Part shown: positions 43,343-54,079 of the stretch, piece after piece
Numbering within the stretch: the first letter of the stretch is position 1
Layout of the letters: each line of letters opens with the position of its first letter
Assembly (NCBI GenBank): GCA_021495925.1
Contig: JAKEKT010000058.1
Location: forward strand, 1 to 64,000
Direction: 5' to 3'
DNA length: 64,000 nucleotides
Source: Diplodia intermedia
Taxonomy: Eukaryota; Ascomycota; Dothideomycetes; Botryosphaeriales; Botryosphaeriaceae
The notes under the pieces: generated by a model
Told to the model about the DNA's origin: nothing
Database searches by the model: none
Seen by the model: only the letters and a program-made list of their open reading frames with translations
Program-made: the position numbers and the translations under genes

Positions 43343-44875
43343 ATGGGCAAAAAGCAAGGAGAGGCCTGCTACGTCCTCGGCGTCGGCATGACCAAGTTCG
43401 TCAAGCCGCGCGGCAAGGTCGACTACAACGAGATGGGCTACGAGGCCGGCATCAAGGCGCTGCTGGACGCGGGCATCAACTACGACGACGTCGACGTGGG
43501 CGTGGCGTGCTACTGCTACGGCGACAGCACGTGCGGCCAGCGCGTCTTCTACCAGTTCGGCATGACGCAGATCCCCATCTACAACGTCAACAACAACTGC
43601 AGCACCGGCAGCACCGGCCTGCACATGGGCCGCACCATGGTCGCCCACGGCGCCGCCGACGTCGCCATGGTCGTCGGCTTCGAGAAGATGTTCCCCGGCA
43701 GCCTGAGCTCCTTCTTCCAGGACCGCACGAACCCGACCGCGACGACGAACCAGGTCATGAGGGAGACGAGGGGCATCACCAACGCGCCCGGCGCGGCGCA
43801 GTTGTTTGGGAACGCGGGGAGGGAGTACATGGAGAAGTGCGTTGATCCCTCCTTTCCATATATATATATATATATATATATCCTCCTTCCTCCCACCACC
43901 ACCACCACCACCACCACCACCACAAGCACTAACACCCCAACCCACAGATACGGCGCCACCGCCTCCGACTTCGCCGAGATCGCGCGCGTCAACCACGCGC
44001 ACAGCAGGCGCAACCCGTACTCGCAGTTCCAGGACGAGTACACGCTCGACCAGATCCTGCAGTCCGCCCGCATCCACGACCCGCTCACGAAGCTGCAGTG
44101 CTGCCCGACGTCCGACGGCGCCGCCGCCGCCGTGCTCGTCTCGCAGTCGTGGCTGGACGCGCACCCGGCGCTCGCCTCCCGCGCCGTGCTCGTCGCCGGG
44201 CAAGCCCTCGCGACGGACTCCCCCGCCCTCTTCGACACCAAGTCCGCCATCGAGCTCGTCGGGTACGGCATGAGCGCCGAGGCGGCGCGGCGCGCGCTGG
44301 CCGAGGCGGGCGTGCGCGCGGCCGACGTGCGGCTGTGCGAGCTGCACGACTGCTTCTCGGCCAACGAGATGGTGACGCTGGACGCGCTGGGGCTGAGCGG
44401 GGGCGGGCAGCGGGGGAGGGCGCACGAGATGGTGCGCGCCGGCGACATCACGTACGGCGGCCGCTGCGTCGTCAACCCCAGCGGCGGGCTCATCTCGAAG
44501 GGCCACCCGCTGGGCGCGACGGGGCTCGCGCAGTGCGCCGAGCTGGTCTGGCACCTGCGCGGGTGGGCGAACAACCGGCTCGTGCCGCCGCCGAGGGGGC
44601 AGGAGAGCGGCGGGGTGAAGGGGGTGGACGTCGCGTTGCAGCATAATCTCGGGCTTGGCGGGGCTTGCGTCTGCACCGTGTATAAGCGCGCGGATGGCAA
44701 GGTCGGGACCGAGGTCAGCAGCGAGGAGGTGGGCAGGCGCAACGGGCTGGGGTACAATCCCGCCGTCGAGGCCAAGGGCTTCACCCGGGAGCAGGCGGAT
44801 AGCGTTAGGAGCAAGAAGGCGAGGAGTGAGTGGGCGCTGCAGGATACGTGGAAGAAGGTCGAGGCGAGGTTCTGA
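43343..44875 (+). CDS. SCP2/SCPx-type thiolase
   Basis: Two exons, 43343-43836 and 43948-44875, give 473 residues. Thiolase-fold landmarks: NVNNNCSTGSTGLHMG with the nucleophile Cys86, the HDCFSANE motif and GGLISKGHPLGATG near the C-terminal half, then a Cys in LGGACVCTVY. These place it with SCPx/SCP2-type 3-ketoacyl-CoA thiolases; no SCP2 lipid-transfer domain follows, so it is the thiolase-only form. The 111-nt intron is a multiple of three and open, so unspliced translation would add 37 low-complexity residues; splicing joins GREYMEK to YGATASDFAE, as in the family. The C-terminal tripeptide ARF fits a relaxed type 1 peroxisomal signal, consistent with peroxisomal beta-oxidation. Targeting is not proven. 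Confidence 0.9.
   Translation: MGKKQGEACYVLGVGMTKFVKPRGKVDYNEMGYEAGIKALLDAGINYDDVDVGVACYCYGDSTCGQRVFYQFGMTQIPIYNVNNNCSTGSTGLHMGRTMVAHGAADVAMVVGFEKMFPGSLSSFFQDRTNPTATTNQVMRETRGITNAPGAAQLFGNAGREYMEKCVDPSFPYIYIYIYILLPPTTTTTTTTTTSTNTPTHRYGATASDFAEIARVNHAHSRRNPYSQFQDEYTLDQILQSARIHDPLTKLQCCPTSDGAAAAVLVSQSWLDAHPALASRAVLVAGQALATDSPALFDTKSAIELVGYGMSAEAARRALAEAGVRAADVRLCELHDCFSANEMVTLDALGLSGGGQRGRAHEMVRAGDITYGGRCVVNPSGGLISKGHPLGATGLAQCAELVWHLRGWANNRLVPPPRGQESGGVKGVDVALQHNLGLGGACVCTVYKRADGKVGTEVSSEEVGRRNGLGYNPAVEAKGFTREQADSVRSKKARSEWALQDTWKKVEARF
43858..43881 (+). repeat. (AT)12 microsatellite in thiolase intron
   Basis: Twelve AT units lie within the only intron of the thiolase gene. Confidence 0.85.
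43893..43922 (+). repeat. (CCA)10 microsatellite in thiolase intron
   Basis: Ten CCA units lie in the same intron, about 25 bp before its 3' splice site. Confidence 0.85.
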
Positions 44876-46619
44876 TCCGTGTGGCTTCGATCAATCCTCG
44901 GTTTCTTCTGGGCGTTTTTTTACTTTCTTGTCTTTGCCTAGGCGGATGGCTTGGTCGGTCGTGGTATGTTGGAGGAAAGAGCAGGCCGAAAAATTGGATG
45001 ATGGAATCGCTGGTGCTTGGGATCTGGTGGGTATTTCGAGTGAGGGGCGGAGCTGTGTGAACGAAGGGGAGAATGATGATGAAAATAGCATGGTTACTCC
45101 AGGGTTTTCTCAATTTGATGCTACTAGGCGTTTGCTCAGATGAAAGGCATGGAATGGCTATGCCTTACGCTATATTTTCGAGCATCACAGTGAGCTACAG
45201 AAGAATTAAGTCCACCCACATATATTTCACAGTGATATTGCACCATACTTCCGTTGAGAGCTAAAGCAAATATCCGGATGCAGATGCGAATCATAAAACC
45301 ATGCAAGCACATCCAGATACCAGACTTTAATACCTACGTAATTAGGGGGAAGTCTCTGCGAGGTGGATGCAGGTGGGCTCGGTTTTCTTACAACCCGCTG
45401 TCATGGTCTCATGCGACGTAGAGGAACATCATTGGTGTGGACGTCATGGGGGAACCAGGCTGAGGCATTGCCGAACGACGTAGTAGTAGAAAGATCCTCG
45501 ATCAGGGAGAGTATAACGCACGATATCAATCAGGAGAAAGCAACATAATAAGTTCAGAATGATATTACTTTTTATATAAAACGATTCATATACCCCGATG
45601 ATGGCAGGCAAGTAGGTAGGGCTTTCCCTACTACTAGTAGAACAAGCATTTCCGATACAAAAATCAAATCACGACGACAAAAAAAAGTCAAAATCCCCCA
45701 AAACGACACCGTGCGACCTTCTTGTTGTTGTAAACAATCACGAGAACGAAAACAAGAAGAGCAAAACAGAACAACCACCAAAACAACAGTGCGCCCATCA
45801 TACAAGCCCCAAGAATCCAGAGAGAAGAACATAACAGGTACGCTGGCCCGGATGACCGAAAAGACAACCTTTGGTTCCACTAATATCAATAAGAAGGGCG
45901 GGGGGAAAGTTCTTGTATGGAGGGAGAGGGGTAAAAGCTGTATATATAAGAATGGTAGGCGCGACGAAAACAAAAAAGACTCGGGGTATACAATGCCGCT
46001 GAAGACAAGACGCCTGCAAAGTTACAAAAAAGACTAGCTCAACACACGAAATCAACCCCGAAAGTATGTATGGACAGAGCAGATGAAGTGTAGACGCCCA
46101 GCCATACAAAAACGAGATGCCCCAATCACATGATGGGAGGTGGGGGAGGTAAAAAGAGGAACAATCTCAGCAAGTTTGTTTGCTGTCCGCCATGACATAA
46201 AAGAGGGAGAAGCATTACACAGGATCTTGCCCGATCCACAAATCCGCCGATACAAAAGCGTACAATGAAAGAGGCGACTTCGAGAAAGGGCAAGAGAAAA
46301 CACACTTGAAGACGTATGATTAGTCTTTCATAGTGTGGATAGAGAGAGGAAAATGTAATGAAACTCGTCACAGCCGCAGCGGCAACATGGTATGATGACA
46401 GGTCTTTAGATGGAAAAGACCTTGAAATGATGGCTTCGACTTGCGAAGCGGTGAACAGCTCCGCTGTCGGATATGAAAAGGAAAAACGAGAAATGGTGGC
46501 CTGTCCAAAACATACGTTATGGGAACAGGAATCGCTGTGATGGAGGCCGTGAGCAACCGGCGGAGCAAGACATGATTTGTAAGTCCGCGGTCGTTCGATA
46601 CGTATTACTCTTGCTCTGC
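44876..46619. other. Convergent intergenic region
   Basis: About 1.7 kb between the ends of the thiolase gene (plus) and the TCP11 gene (minus). The middle (45650-46050) is A-rich on the plus strand. The hydrophobic minus-strand frame at 45572-45973 is the mirror of this purine bias and not a gene. Nothing else is seen. Confidence 0.5.
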
Positions 46620-49019
46620 TCAGCGCTGCCGATAAACCAAACGCTCCAGGCCGCTGCCGGCGTTCCCGCTACCCTGATCGTCTGATTGTTCATTGGAACC
46701 ACCTGGCTCACTGGGTGGTGCAGAGAGTGCAGCGGCGCCTGGTTCGGCGGAGCTGGTGGTTGGAGGGCGCCGCTCGTTGGCACTACTCCATCTCCTCATG
46801 CGCTGCTGGGGTAGATTTTGTTTCTGGAGAGAGTGCTCTTGTTGTGGATCCGGACTGCTTGTTGGGCTGGGAGTTCCAAAGCCATCGTCCGTCCAAGACG
46901 CTGCCGAAGCATTGACGTCGAGCATGGTCGCCGTGGAGGAAATCGAGGAGGAGGGTGATGAATCGGAGACAGGGTTGCGCATAAGCGCAGCGAAGGCGGC
47001 GGTCCGCGAGTAGACAATGGTGCCCCAGATGCGCCAATGCAGAACGGCGATGTGCGTGATGCGGCGAGCGATATCGTCGAGGTACTCGGCTTCCGGGCCC
47101 TCAGGCTCATCTTGATTCGAGATGGCGCAGACCGTGGACGCCGCAGGAGAGGCAATCAGGGCGTTGAAGATGTCGACAGGGGATGAGGAGACGAAGGATT
47201 CGGTGCTCCTCGTCACGCGGGCTGCCAGGGACTCGCGCATGGCGCTGGCTTGCTCGTGGAAGACCATGCCAAACTCCGGGCGGATAAGGTGCTGGAGGCG
47301 TTCGGCAGTTGCATCGACGAGGTCAGCATCGTAGTTTGTTTCGGCTCCGCAGAGGGAGAGAGCATGGCGGACAATTTCCACAGAGATATTATCTATGTTA
47401 ACAAGCCAGTGCTGGTTGCTGTTTGTGCCAGCAACCTCATTGACAACCACAATGGCAGACACGGCTTCCCGCAACGCCTGCACATGGTTGCCAGGCACTG
47501 ATCTCGCAAAGCCCATCCTTCTCAGAAGAGATTTGAATGTGTCGGTGGCTACACCAAGATACACCTGATCACGGAATTCCGCTCTCAGGACACGCAAGCG
47601 GTCGAAGTCCAAATAGAACGTCTCCGGGAACGAACCTTGGCGGTCCGAGGAGGTCAACAACGACAGCAAGCCACGGACGATCACTCTCAATCCCCGGTCC
47701 CTAACACTGCGATCGGCAGGTATGCTGCGGCAGGTGATTGCGTGTTGGGCGAACCAGCATTGTGACCGCTCGACCAGGATTCGTCGCCTTGAAATCCTGT
47801 CCAAATGGTACTTCTGCTCGAAGTTGATGGTATCCTCGATGAGCAAGGCACGGAGGTGGCGGATTTGGTGATTGGCAACGTCCTGGGTGATGGAGCGTCA
47901 GCGGGCCGGGTGACGTGTCAAAGGCACTTTCGTGGGAGAATGGTGACTTACCAGTTTCATGGCTTCCAGGATCCCCAGAAGCTCCCTCAGGCCGTTGACC
48001 AACGATCTGCCACTACCGCCTCTTGTGCCCAGGTCGATTTGATCCACCATCTTATCCACCCACTCGTCGCGCACGGGAGCGCAGTGTGCCTTCAGCAAAT
48101 GCGAGAGCCACTTCGCCACGCTGACCAGGTCACAAACCCCCTTCTCGATCTGTTGCATAAGCATCTTCGTGTCCAGCTGCTCGTCGACTCTCGACTGATC
48201 CCTTTCCGGTACCAAGCTCTTGATGATGTCTCGGATGGTGTCAAACATGGGCGGTATCCGCCTTTGGGCAATCTCGATGATACGCGGCCACGTCGCCCCC
48301 TTCCGCAGCGTCACCGACGGTGCGCCGTTGAACAGAAACGTGTAGAGCTCCAACTCGGCAGCCAGGGCATTCCAGTACTCCTCTGCCGTCTTCAGCTTGA
48401 ACTTGCCCTTGGCGCCGTCGAAGTTGGGCCGGAAGTGGAGCTCGCGGTCGAAGTTGACGTCGTGTCGCAGCTTGGGGTTGTTGATGATGGCGCCGATGTC
48501 GAGCTCGCTCAGCGAGTGCTTGGTGATGGGCGGGTGCGAGCTGGCCTGGGCGAAGCTGTGCGCGAGACGGGTGCCCTTGTTGCTCCCTCCCGTCGACATC
48601 TCGATCCACTGGCACAGGTCCGACAGAATCTCCGCGTCCGTGACGTGCGCCTTGTCCGCCTCCAGCGCAATGGCCTTCCGTGCTTCCTTCTCCTGCTCCT
48701 CGTCGCAGAATCCCTCCTCGCGGAATTCCGAGCCACTTCTCTTCCTTCGCACGTTCATGAGTTCGGGGCGACGGTGGTAGGTCTCCCCGGGCTGGGTGGC
48801 CGGCGCCGGCTTGGTCGACGGTTGCTGCTGGACGGCGCGTGCGGTTCGTTCCGACGTAGCACCGGAGTATCGCAGCGAGGGTTGGTCGGAGGAGTCGCCG
48901 GCGGAGCTAATGTAAGAGCCGCGACGCGACTTGTCCTGGGTTTGCGAGGCCATGCTGCGCGGTGGTCGATCCGGGTTGGTTCCTTGCCGTTCTAGCCCCT
49001 TCCGGTAATTCGCAGTCAT
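46620..49019 (-). CDS. TCP11-domain protein (Sok1 type)
   Basis: Two exons, 49019-47952 and 47882-46620, with a 69-nt phase-0 intron, give 776 residues. The TCP11 domain starts near 120 and covers the rest up to about 620: PITKHSLSELDIGAIINNPKLRHDV, the LHFRPN block, WPRIIEIAQRRIPPMFDTIRDI and, after the splice, DVANHQIRHLRALLIEDTINFE. The first 110 residues and the last 150 are polar and disordered with Pro/Ser/Gln tracts. Yeast Sok1 suppresses loss of cAMP-dependent protein kinase, and TCP11 proteins modulate cAMP signalling, so this is probably a PKA-pathway factor. A second in-frame ATG 22 codons downstream (MASQTQDK) could be the true start. Confidence 0.88.
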
Positions 49020-51679
49020 TCGGCTCTAGCAGGAGAGTCGAGGCTGGGGGGGAGCAAGCTTGATAATAGCTGCAGCGCTCGGCGGCGAAGGCGGCGGCAG
49101 CGGCGGGGGTGATGTACGCGGCGGTGAGAGCGGCGCAATAAAGGACGGCAGGGTGGAGACTGAGACGGGTCAGCGGTGGACTCACACAGGTGACTAAAAG
49201 GCGGTTTGTCGGGCACAAGCTGGCTTGAGACTCAAGGGACTTTGAGTACGTGTTCGTCGGTGGGCGGTCACGGAAGGCTGCATGAACGCAGGCAAACCCG
49301 TGCTCCGAGTCAGGAAACGGGCAGGGAAGTAGATACCTTCACATGTACACATGCCCGTGGGGGAGGCCCGTTGCGGACATGGCTTGGGGATAAAGGCGGG
49401 CGTGAGGAATGATGCAGGTACCACGGCGATCGGCGGCTGCTTGCGGCTGGCGACTCCAGGCTGGCAGCTGGCAGGCGGCGGGTTTAAGGTGCAGGCAGAG
49501 GGCCAGAAGGGAGCGTCGGGGCGGATACAATTCAGTTGTTTTGCATCACGTCGTGCCCAGAGCGAGGCGTGGAATTCAGCGTAGATGACTCGTTCCCTCA
49601 TGCAAGGATCCCAAGCATCCGCGCGTTGAGGCGGCGCACCCTCGAATGCCGGCAAGCGCGTGGGTGGTGTGCTTATGCGGGAGGCGACGGCGGAAAGCTG
49701 CTGCTGGCGGCTGGGGGAGCAGGGCGTCGTCGTTCAGGGCGGCCAAGCAGAGGCTCGGGGCCATCCTGGCGCGCGCCCTGAGAGCCAGGACACGATGTGG
49801 TCTAAGGCTCTCGTCTCGCGCCGCCCCAAGCCAGCGTCGCAATCGCCCTCACCGCCTCACCACCACCACGCACCACGCACCACGCCGCCACCGAGAACCT
49901 CCCGGCACCCGCTCTCGCAGCAGCCGCCCACGCGTGGAGCCCGCGCCCGGAGCCTGGAGCCAGCGCCGGCTCCTCTCAGCCCGCCGCGTCTCACGTCGCC
50001 CGCCGCCGCCAGCCCGCGCCGCGCTGCGTGCCTGGCCTGGCCCAGCCCAGCCGAACAAGCGAGATGATCGCGGCCGACAGCCCGCCTTGCATGGCCGCCT
50101 CATTTTTGCGCCGCCGCCGCCAGAACAGCGGACGCCTGAGGGTGTTGGCTGGCTCGTTCCTCCGACGAAGCTTGTTTTCCGCCTGCGGTCACCGCAATGC
50201 CGCTTTGTAAATAACGCCAGCCCGCGTGCGACAAGCGCGCACACACGCACACAAGCCGCTTTCTTCAGCTGCTCTCGTCCCCCCCTTTGCCGTGCTGCTG
50301 CTGGGCGGCCACACGGCACACATGTACGCGGCCACGCTCGAAATAAAAAGTGCAGCCAACAGGCGGTGGACCCGACCGGTCAGCGCGCAGACCTGCAGCT
50401 GTCGGCAGCGAGCAGTGGCTATCCGGCGAGTCTGTCTGGTGCGTAACTTCTCGGCTGGCTGCTTGCTGGGTGCAAACGAACGACACCATGGCCGGGCGCG
50501 GCGACGGGGGCGTGACATGTCGATCCGGCCGGTTCAAGGTGCCGGCCGGCGGTTGGTGATTTGGCTGCCCTTTGCGCGCATGCGCGCGTGGTCGTTCATC
50601 ATGGTCTGTTTCGGAACGGGATGTGGTGTGTCGTGTGGAGAGCAAAGCAGTAGGTGTCCCGCGCCCGCCAGAGAGGAAAAAAAAAAAGGACGTTGTCCCC
50701 GGCAGGCAGGCATCGTCGTCAATGCGGAAGGTGCGGCGATCATGCTCGAGCAAGCGGCCGATCCGATCCCCACGCCTGGCCGCTCACTCGGCGCACTAAC
50801 TACGCTTTCACCCCGTTTGTTGCTTTTTGGGGCCATGCGGTGGAGTCGGCTAGTTAGCACGGAACAATATAGACGAGCAGCTGGTCGTGAGGCTGGCAGG
50901 CGGAGGAGGCCACCGCAACCCACCAACCCACCAGCCCACCAGCCAGCCCTGTCTGCTGAGAGCGGATCGCCGGTGTCTGCCGTGCCCCCGGTGCTCGCGA
51001 GATACAGATCTCGCTTTCTTTCGCTTTGCCATTGGCGCAGCTGACCCCAAGGAAAGATGCAGGGCGCTGGCCGTCTAACCTCCGCACCAATCCCGTTTCC
51101 TGCCATGCACGAGGCTCCGAACGCGTGCTAGGGCTGAGGCCCGCCGAGGCCGAAACACCAGCCCTCCGTGTCATCCGCTGCCGGCCAGCCATGAGTCGCG
51201 TCCTGGGGCTCCACACGCGCGCCCATCCTTGCCAGTACAGACGCGGCGTGCGAGGAGGGGTACGGACATAGACATGCACGCACAATGCACACGATTCATC
51301 ACGCCTTTACGCATCCGACCGTTTGTGTTGTGGAAATTATGGGCCTTCTTCAAAGGGATGGCCGAATCCGGGCGGCCGGAGTCGAAGCATGCCGTCTTCT
51401 AATTCCTCGAACGTTGTGTTCCAGAGCAGCGTCCGCATCAGTCGCCCTCCCCCGCCTGCTGCTGTACGCTCTGCCGCCTCAAAAGCATTTCCGCGCTAGC
51501 CATTGGCCGCAGCACCGCCCCCCTCTAGGGATGAACGAGTCTTGGGGGAGCACCGTCATGCACAGTGAAAAGCGCGTCTGCTATGTTCCGTGTCATTCCA
51601 GTCCTTGCAGCAGTTGCCACAATGCAACCCCCAGAAAAGGGTCTCCTCACAATGCCATTCTGCCTGGTCCCTGTCTACC
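49020..51679. other. Gene-empty GC-rich region
   Basis: About 2.7 kb between the TCP11 start and the ALG11 end. It is visibly GC-rich, so long random open frames occur on both strands (for example 49646-50446), with Arg/Pro/Ala-rich translations. I see no domain, intron pattern or RNA gene here. Confidence 0.5.
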
Positions 51680-53681
51680 TCAACTCGGGTGCAATGTCCG
51701 CTGCAGCTCGACCAACCTGCACATCTGCACGAGCCATTTGTTCGCAAACACTTCTTCCGTGAAACGGCCTGCACTGCGCCGAGCCCTCTGCCGCATTTCC
51801 AGCGTCTCCTGCTCCGACAGCGCCAGTGCCTGCCGGAAGCCTTCAGCGAACTGTGCTGCCGTCGTTGCATGGAACCCTGGCGGAGAAAAAAGAACTCGTT
51901 AGCAAACACGATTCCCCCAATATAATACCGCGGGTGCCACGGCAGTCGCGCTGCAGCACACGCGCGGAATGAGACCGAAGGGAAATGATTTCGCGCACCT
52001 GTTGGCTTGCCGTCGATGTCGACCACAATGTCCAGCTTCGGGCCGCCGCTGTCGTTGACGACGCTGATCAGGCCGGCCGCTTGGTACTCGACCACGCCGA
52101 TGCCAAAGTGCTCATTCCACATGCCGTTGACGCCGATGCTGGCGCGTCGCAGCCAGGAGAGAATCTGCGGCCATGTGGCGTCGCAAATGAACTCGACCGA
52201 TTCCTTGACCCGCAGCTCGTGCGCCAGGAGACGCAGGTTGTAGACGCGCGTAGCGTCCTCAGGATTACGCACCGATCCAATCAGGACCAACTTCGGCTTC
52301 TGCGCTTCCTCCGAATTCTTCGGCCAGGAATTGAGCAGCTCCGCAAAGGCATGCAGGATCAGCTGGTGGTTCTTCTCCGGCCGGAACTGAGCAATGTAGA
52401 GCAGGTAAGGTCCCCTCTCCGCCTCGGTCGCCTCGGAAACCTCAATCTGCTCGGTCAATTCCTCGACGGCCACGGGCGGGAAGTTGACCTCGATGGGATA
52501 AAAGTCGTGCTGTGTGGGCAGCCCCTTCCGCGAAAGCACGAAGGACAGCACGAGCGAGTCGAAGCACTGGACGCGCTTGGGCCGGGGGTCCCAAAGCTTC
52601 TGGACGTGGTCTTGCGTCCACGTTGAGTTGGTCATGACAACGTCGACGAAGCACCCCACGTAGCTGTAGAGCCGTGCAAAAAGGATCCAGTACCATTTCT
52701 TCAGCTTGCCCTTGACTCCGCGGCCTGTGCCCGCGTTCACCCCTCGGATCTGGAGGCCCTCCTTCTCCTCCGGCGAGGCGTCCAAGGAGCCCAGCATGTC
52801 GGTGGAGATGGTCGGGTAGTGGACATAGGCGCCTGTGGGGACCAATGGGAAGTAGAATTTCGACAGGGCGAGCGCAAAGGCATAACCCATGGTGTCAACG
52901 AAGATGTCTGGGACAAGGAGATTAAAGGCATCGTGGGCGAGGATCAAGGACCCGAGCGACTGGCCTAAGAGAGTGAAATGAGGCCATGTGCTGCTCAGCA
53001 CGTAGTGGCGGGTGCTGAGATATAGGAAGGCTATGGTCGGGGGGTGGAGCTGGATGTTAAAGCGGTCCTTGGCGCAATCAGCACGTGGGACCGGGGCAAG
53101 ACGGGGAGCGAAGTACTTCGACTTTCTGGATGATAGTGGCCTTGTCGACATCGTGGTCGCCGGTGTACACGACGCAGATGGCGCGGGGCCAGCGCTTCTG
53201 GGTTGCGCGAACGGCGGCCCAGAGCACTCTTTCACCGCCGCCTCCGGCGTTGCTATTGCCGGCCGGCGTCAGCCTGGGGCTGATGCGTGCTGGCGGACGG
53301 AGCTTACCAGAATGGATGGAAGAAGCCGACTACGCCCTGCCAGTCCTTGTCTTGGTGGTCGCCAGGCGTGGACGAGCCGGACGAGCGGCTTCCAACCTTC
53401 TCCCAGTCCTCATCCTCACCGCGGAGTTCCTTCCTGCGGCCTGCGCTGAAGTCCTTCTCGTCCTGTTCGGCGCGGGCCAGCAAAGCTTCCCTCCGCGGGT
53501 GGGTCCTGGCGCGGATGTTCTTGCCTATGGCGATGCCGGCCAGGCGCACGAGAAGCGGCACGAGGCGGATGACAAGGTAGAGAAAGGTGCAGAGCTTTGC
53601 GGCGGTTGCGCTGGAGGCAGAGTCGGAGGTCAGGATGAAGGGCACGACGGCGAGCGTTGCGGCGGCGATGGGGAGCAGCAT
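51680..53681 (-). CDS. ALG11: Alg11 alpha-1,2-mannosyltransferase
   Basis: Four exons (53681-53308, 53252-53117, 53067-51999, 51876-51680) give 591 residues; introns are 55, 49 and 122 nt. An N-terminal membrane anchor (1-20) and a second hydrophobic stretch are followed by the Alg11 signature FFHPFCNAGGGGERVLW, TGDHDVDKATIIQKVE, then RFNIQLHPPTIAFLYL. The Rossmann half contains DIFVDTMGYAF and YVHYPTISTDML, and the second half GPYLLYIAQFRPEKNHQLIL and the GT4 nucleotide-sugar motif NEHFGIGVVEYQAAG. At the cytosolic face of the ER it adds the fourth and fifth mannoses to the lipid-linked N-glycan precursor. The last exon (FHATTAAQFAEGF) is needed for the C-terminus. It diverges from COX18. 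Confidence 0.94.
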
Positions 53682-54079
53682 GGCTGTGGTTCACCGGCGC
53701 ATGCGGGCGGGCAGGGTCGGGGGTAGGACCATCGAAGGGCGTTCTGGGTCGGGCGCGTCGTCGGAGGTGGAGGTAAGGTGTTCAGAGAGCGCGCGGCATC
53801 ATGTGCAGTGGCTCAAGCTTCTACGATATCGCCCACGCGTCACACTCAACGAGCTAGTCGGGCTCTCTCCGCCGCAGAGCAGAAATGCCCCCGACGACAC
53901 AGACTGGGAGCAGAGCTGGAGTCGGATGCCACTGCACTGGCGATCGGGAAGCCGGGAGCGTCCAGTGTAACTCGGGCCGGGCCGCGGTTGCGAGGGCGCG
54001 TCTGCCGACGCGCCGCACCTGAACTCTTCTTTCTCCTCCGCTCTGCTGCCCGCAACCCGCAACCACCAAGGCCGCCGTC
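53682..54079. promoter_or_regulatory. Bidirectional promoter ALG11/COX18
   Basis: The two start codons lie 398 bp apart, facing away from each other, so both promoters share this short GC-rich interval. No TATA box is visible. Confidence 0.5.

Noticed and set aside
43193..44644. 483-codon minus-strand frame over the thiolase gene
   Set aside because: Antisense of the thiolase with an Arg/Ala/Val-rich translation running through intron microsatellites.
45572..45973. Hydrophobic 133-codon minus-strand frame
   Set aside because: Its Leu/Val/Phe content is simply the reverse of an A-rich plus strand in a convergent 3' flank.
47805..48995. 396-codon plus-strand frame over the TCP11 gene
   Set aside because: Antisense of a conserved TCP11 domain and crosses its intron.
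49646..50446. 266-codon plus-strand frame in the 49-51.7 kb gap
   Set aside because: Arg/Pro/Ala-rich product expected by chance in very GC-rich DNA; no start context, domain or splice pattern.
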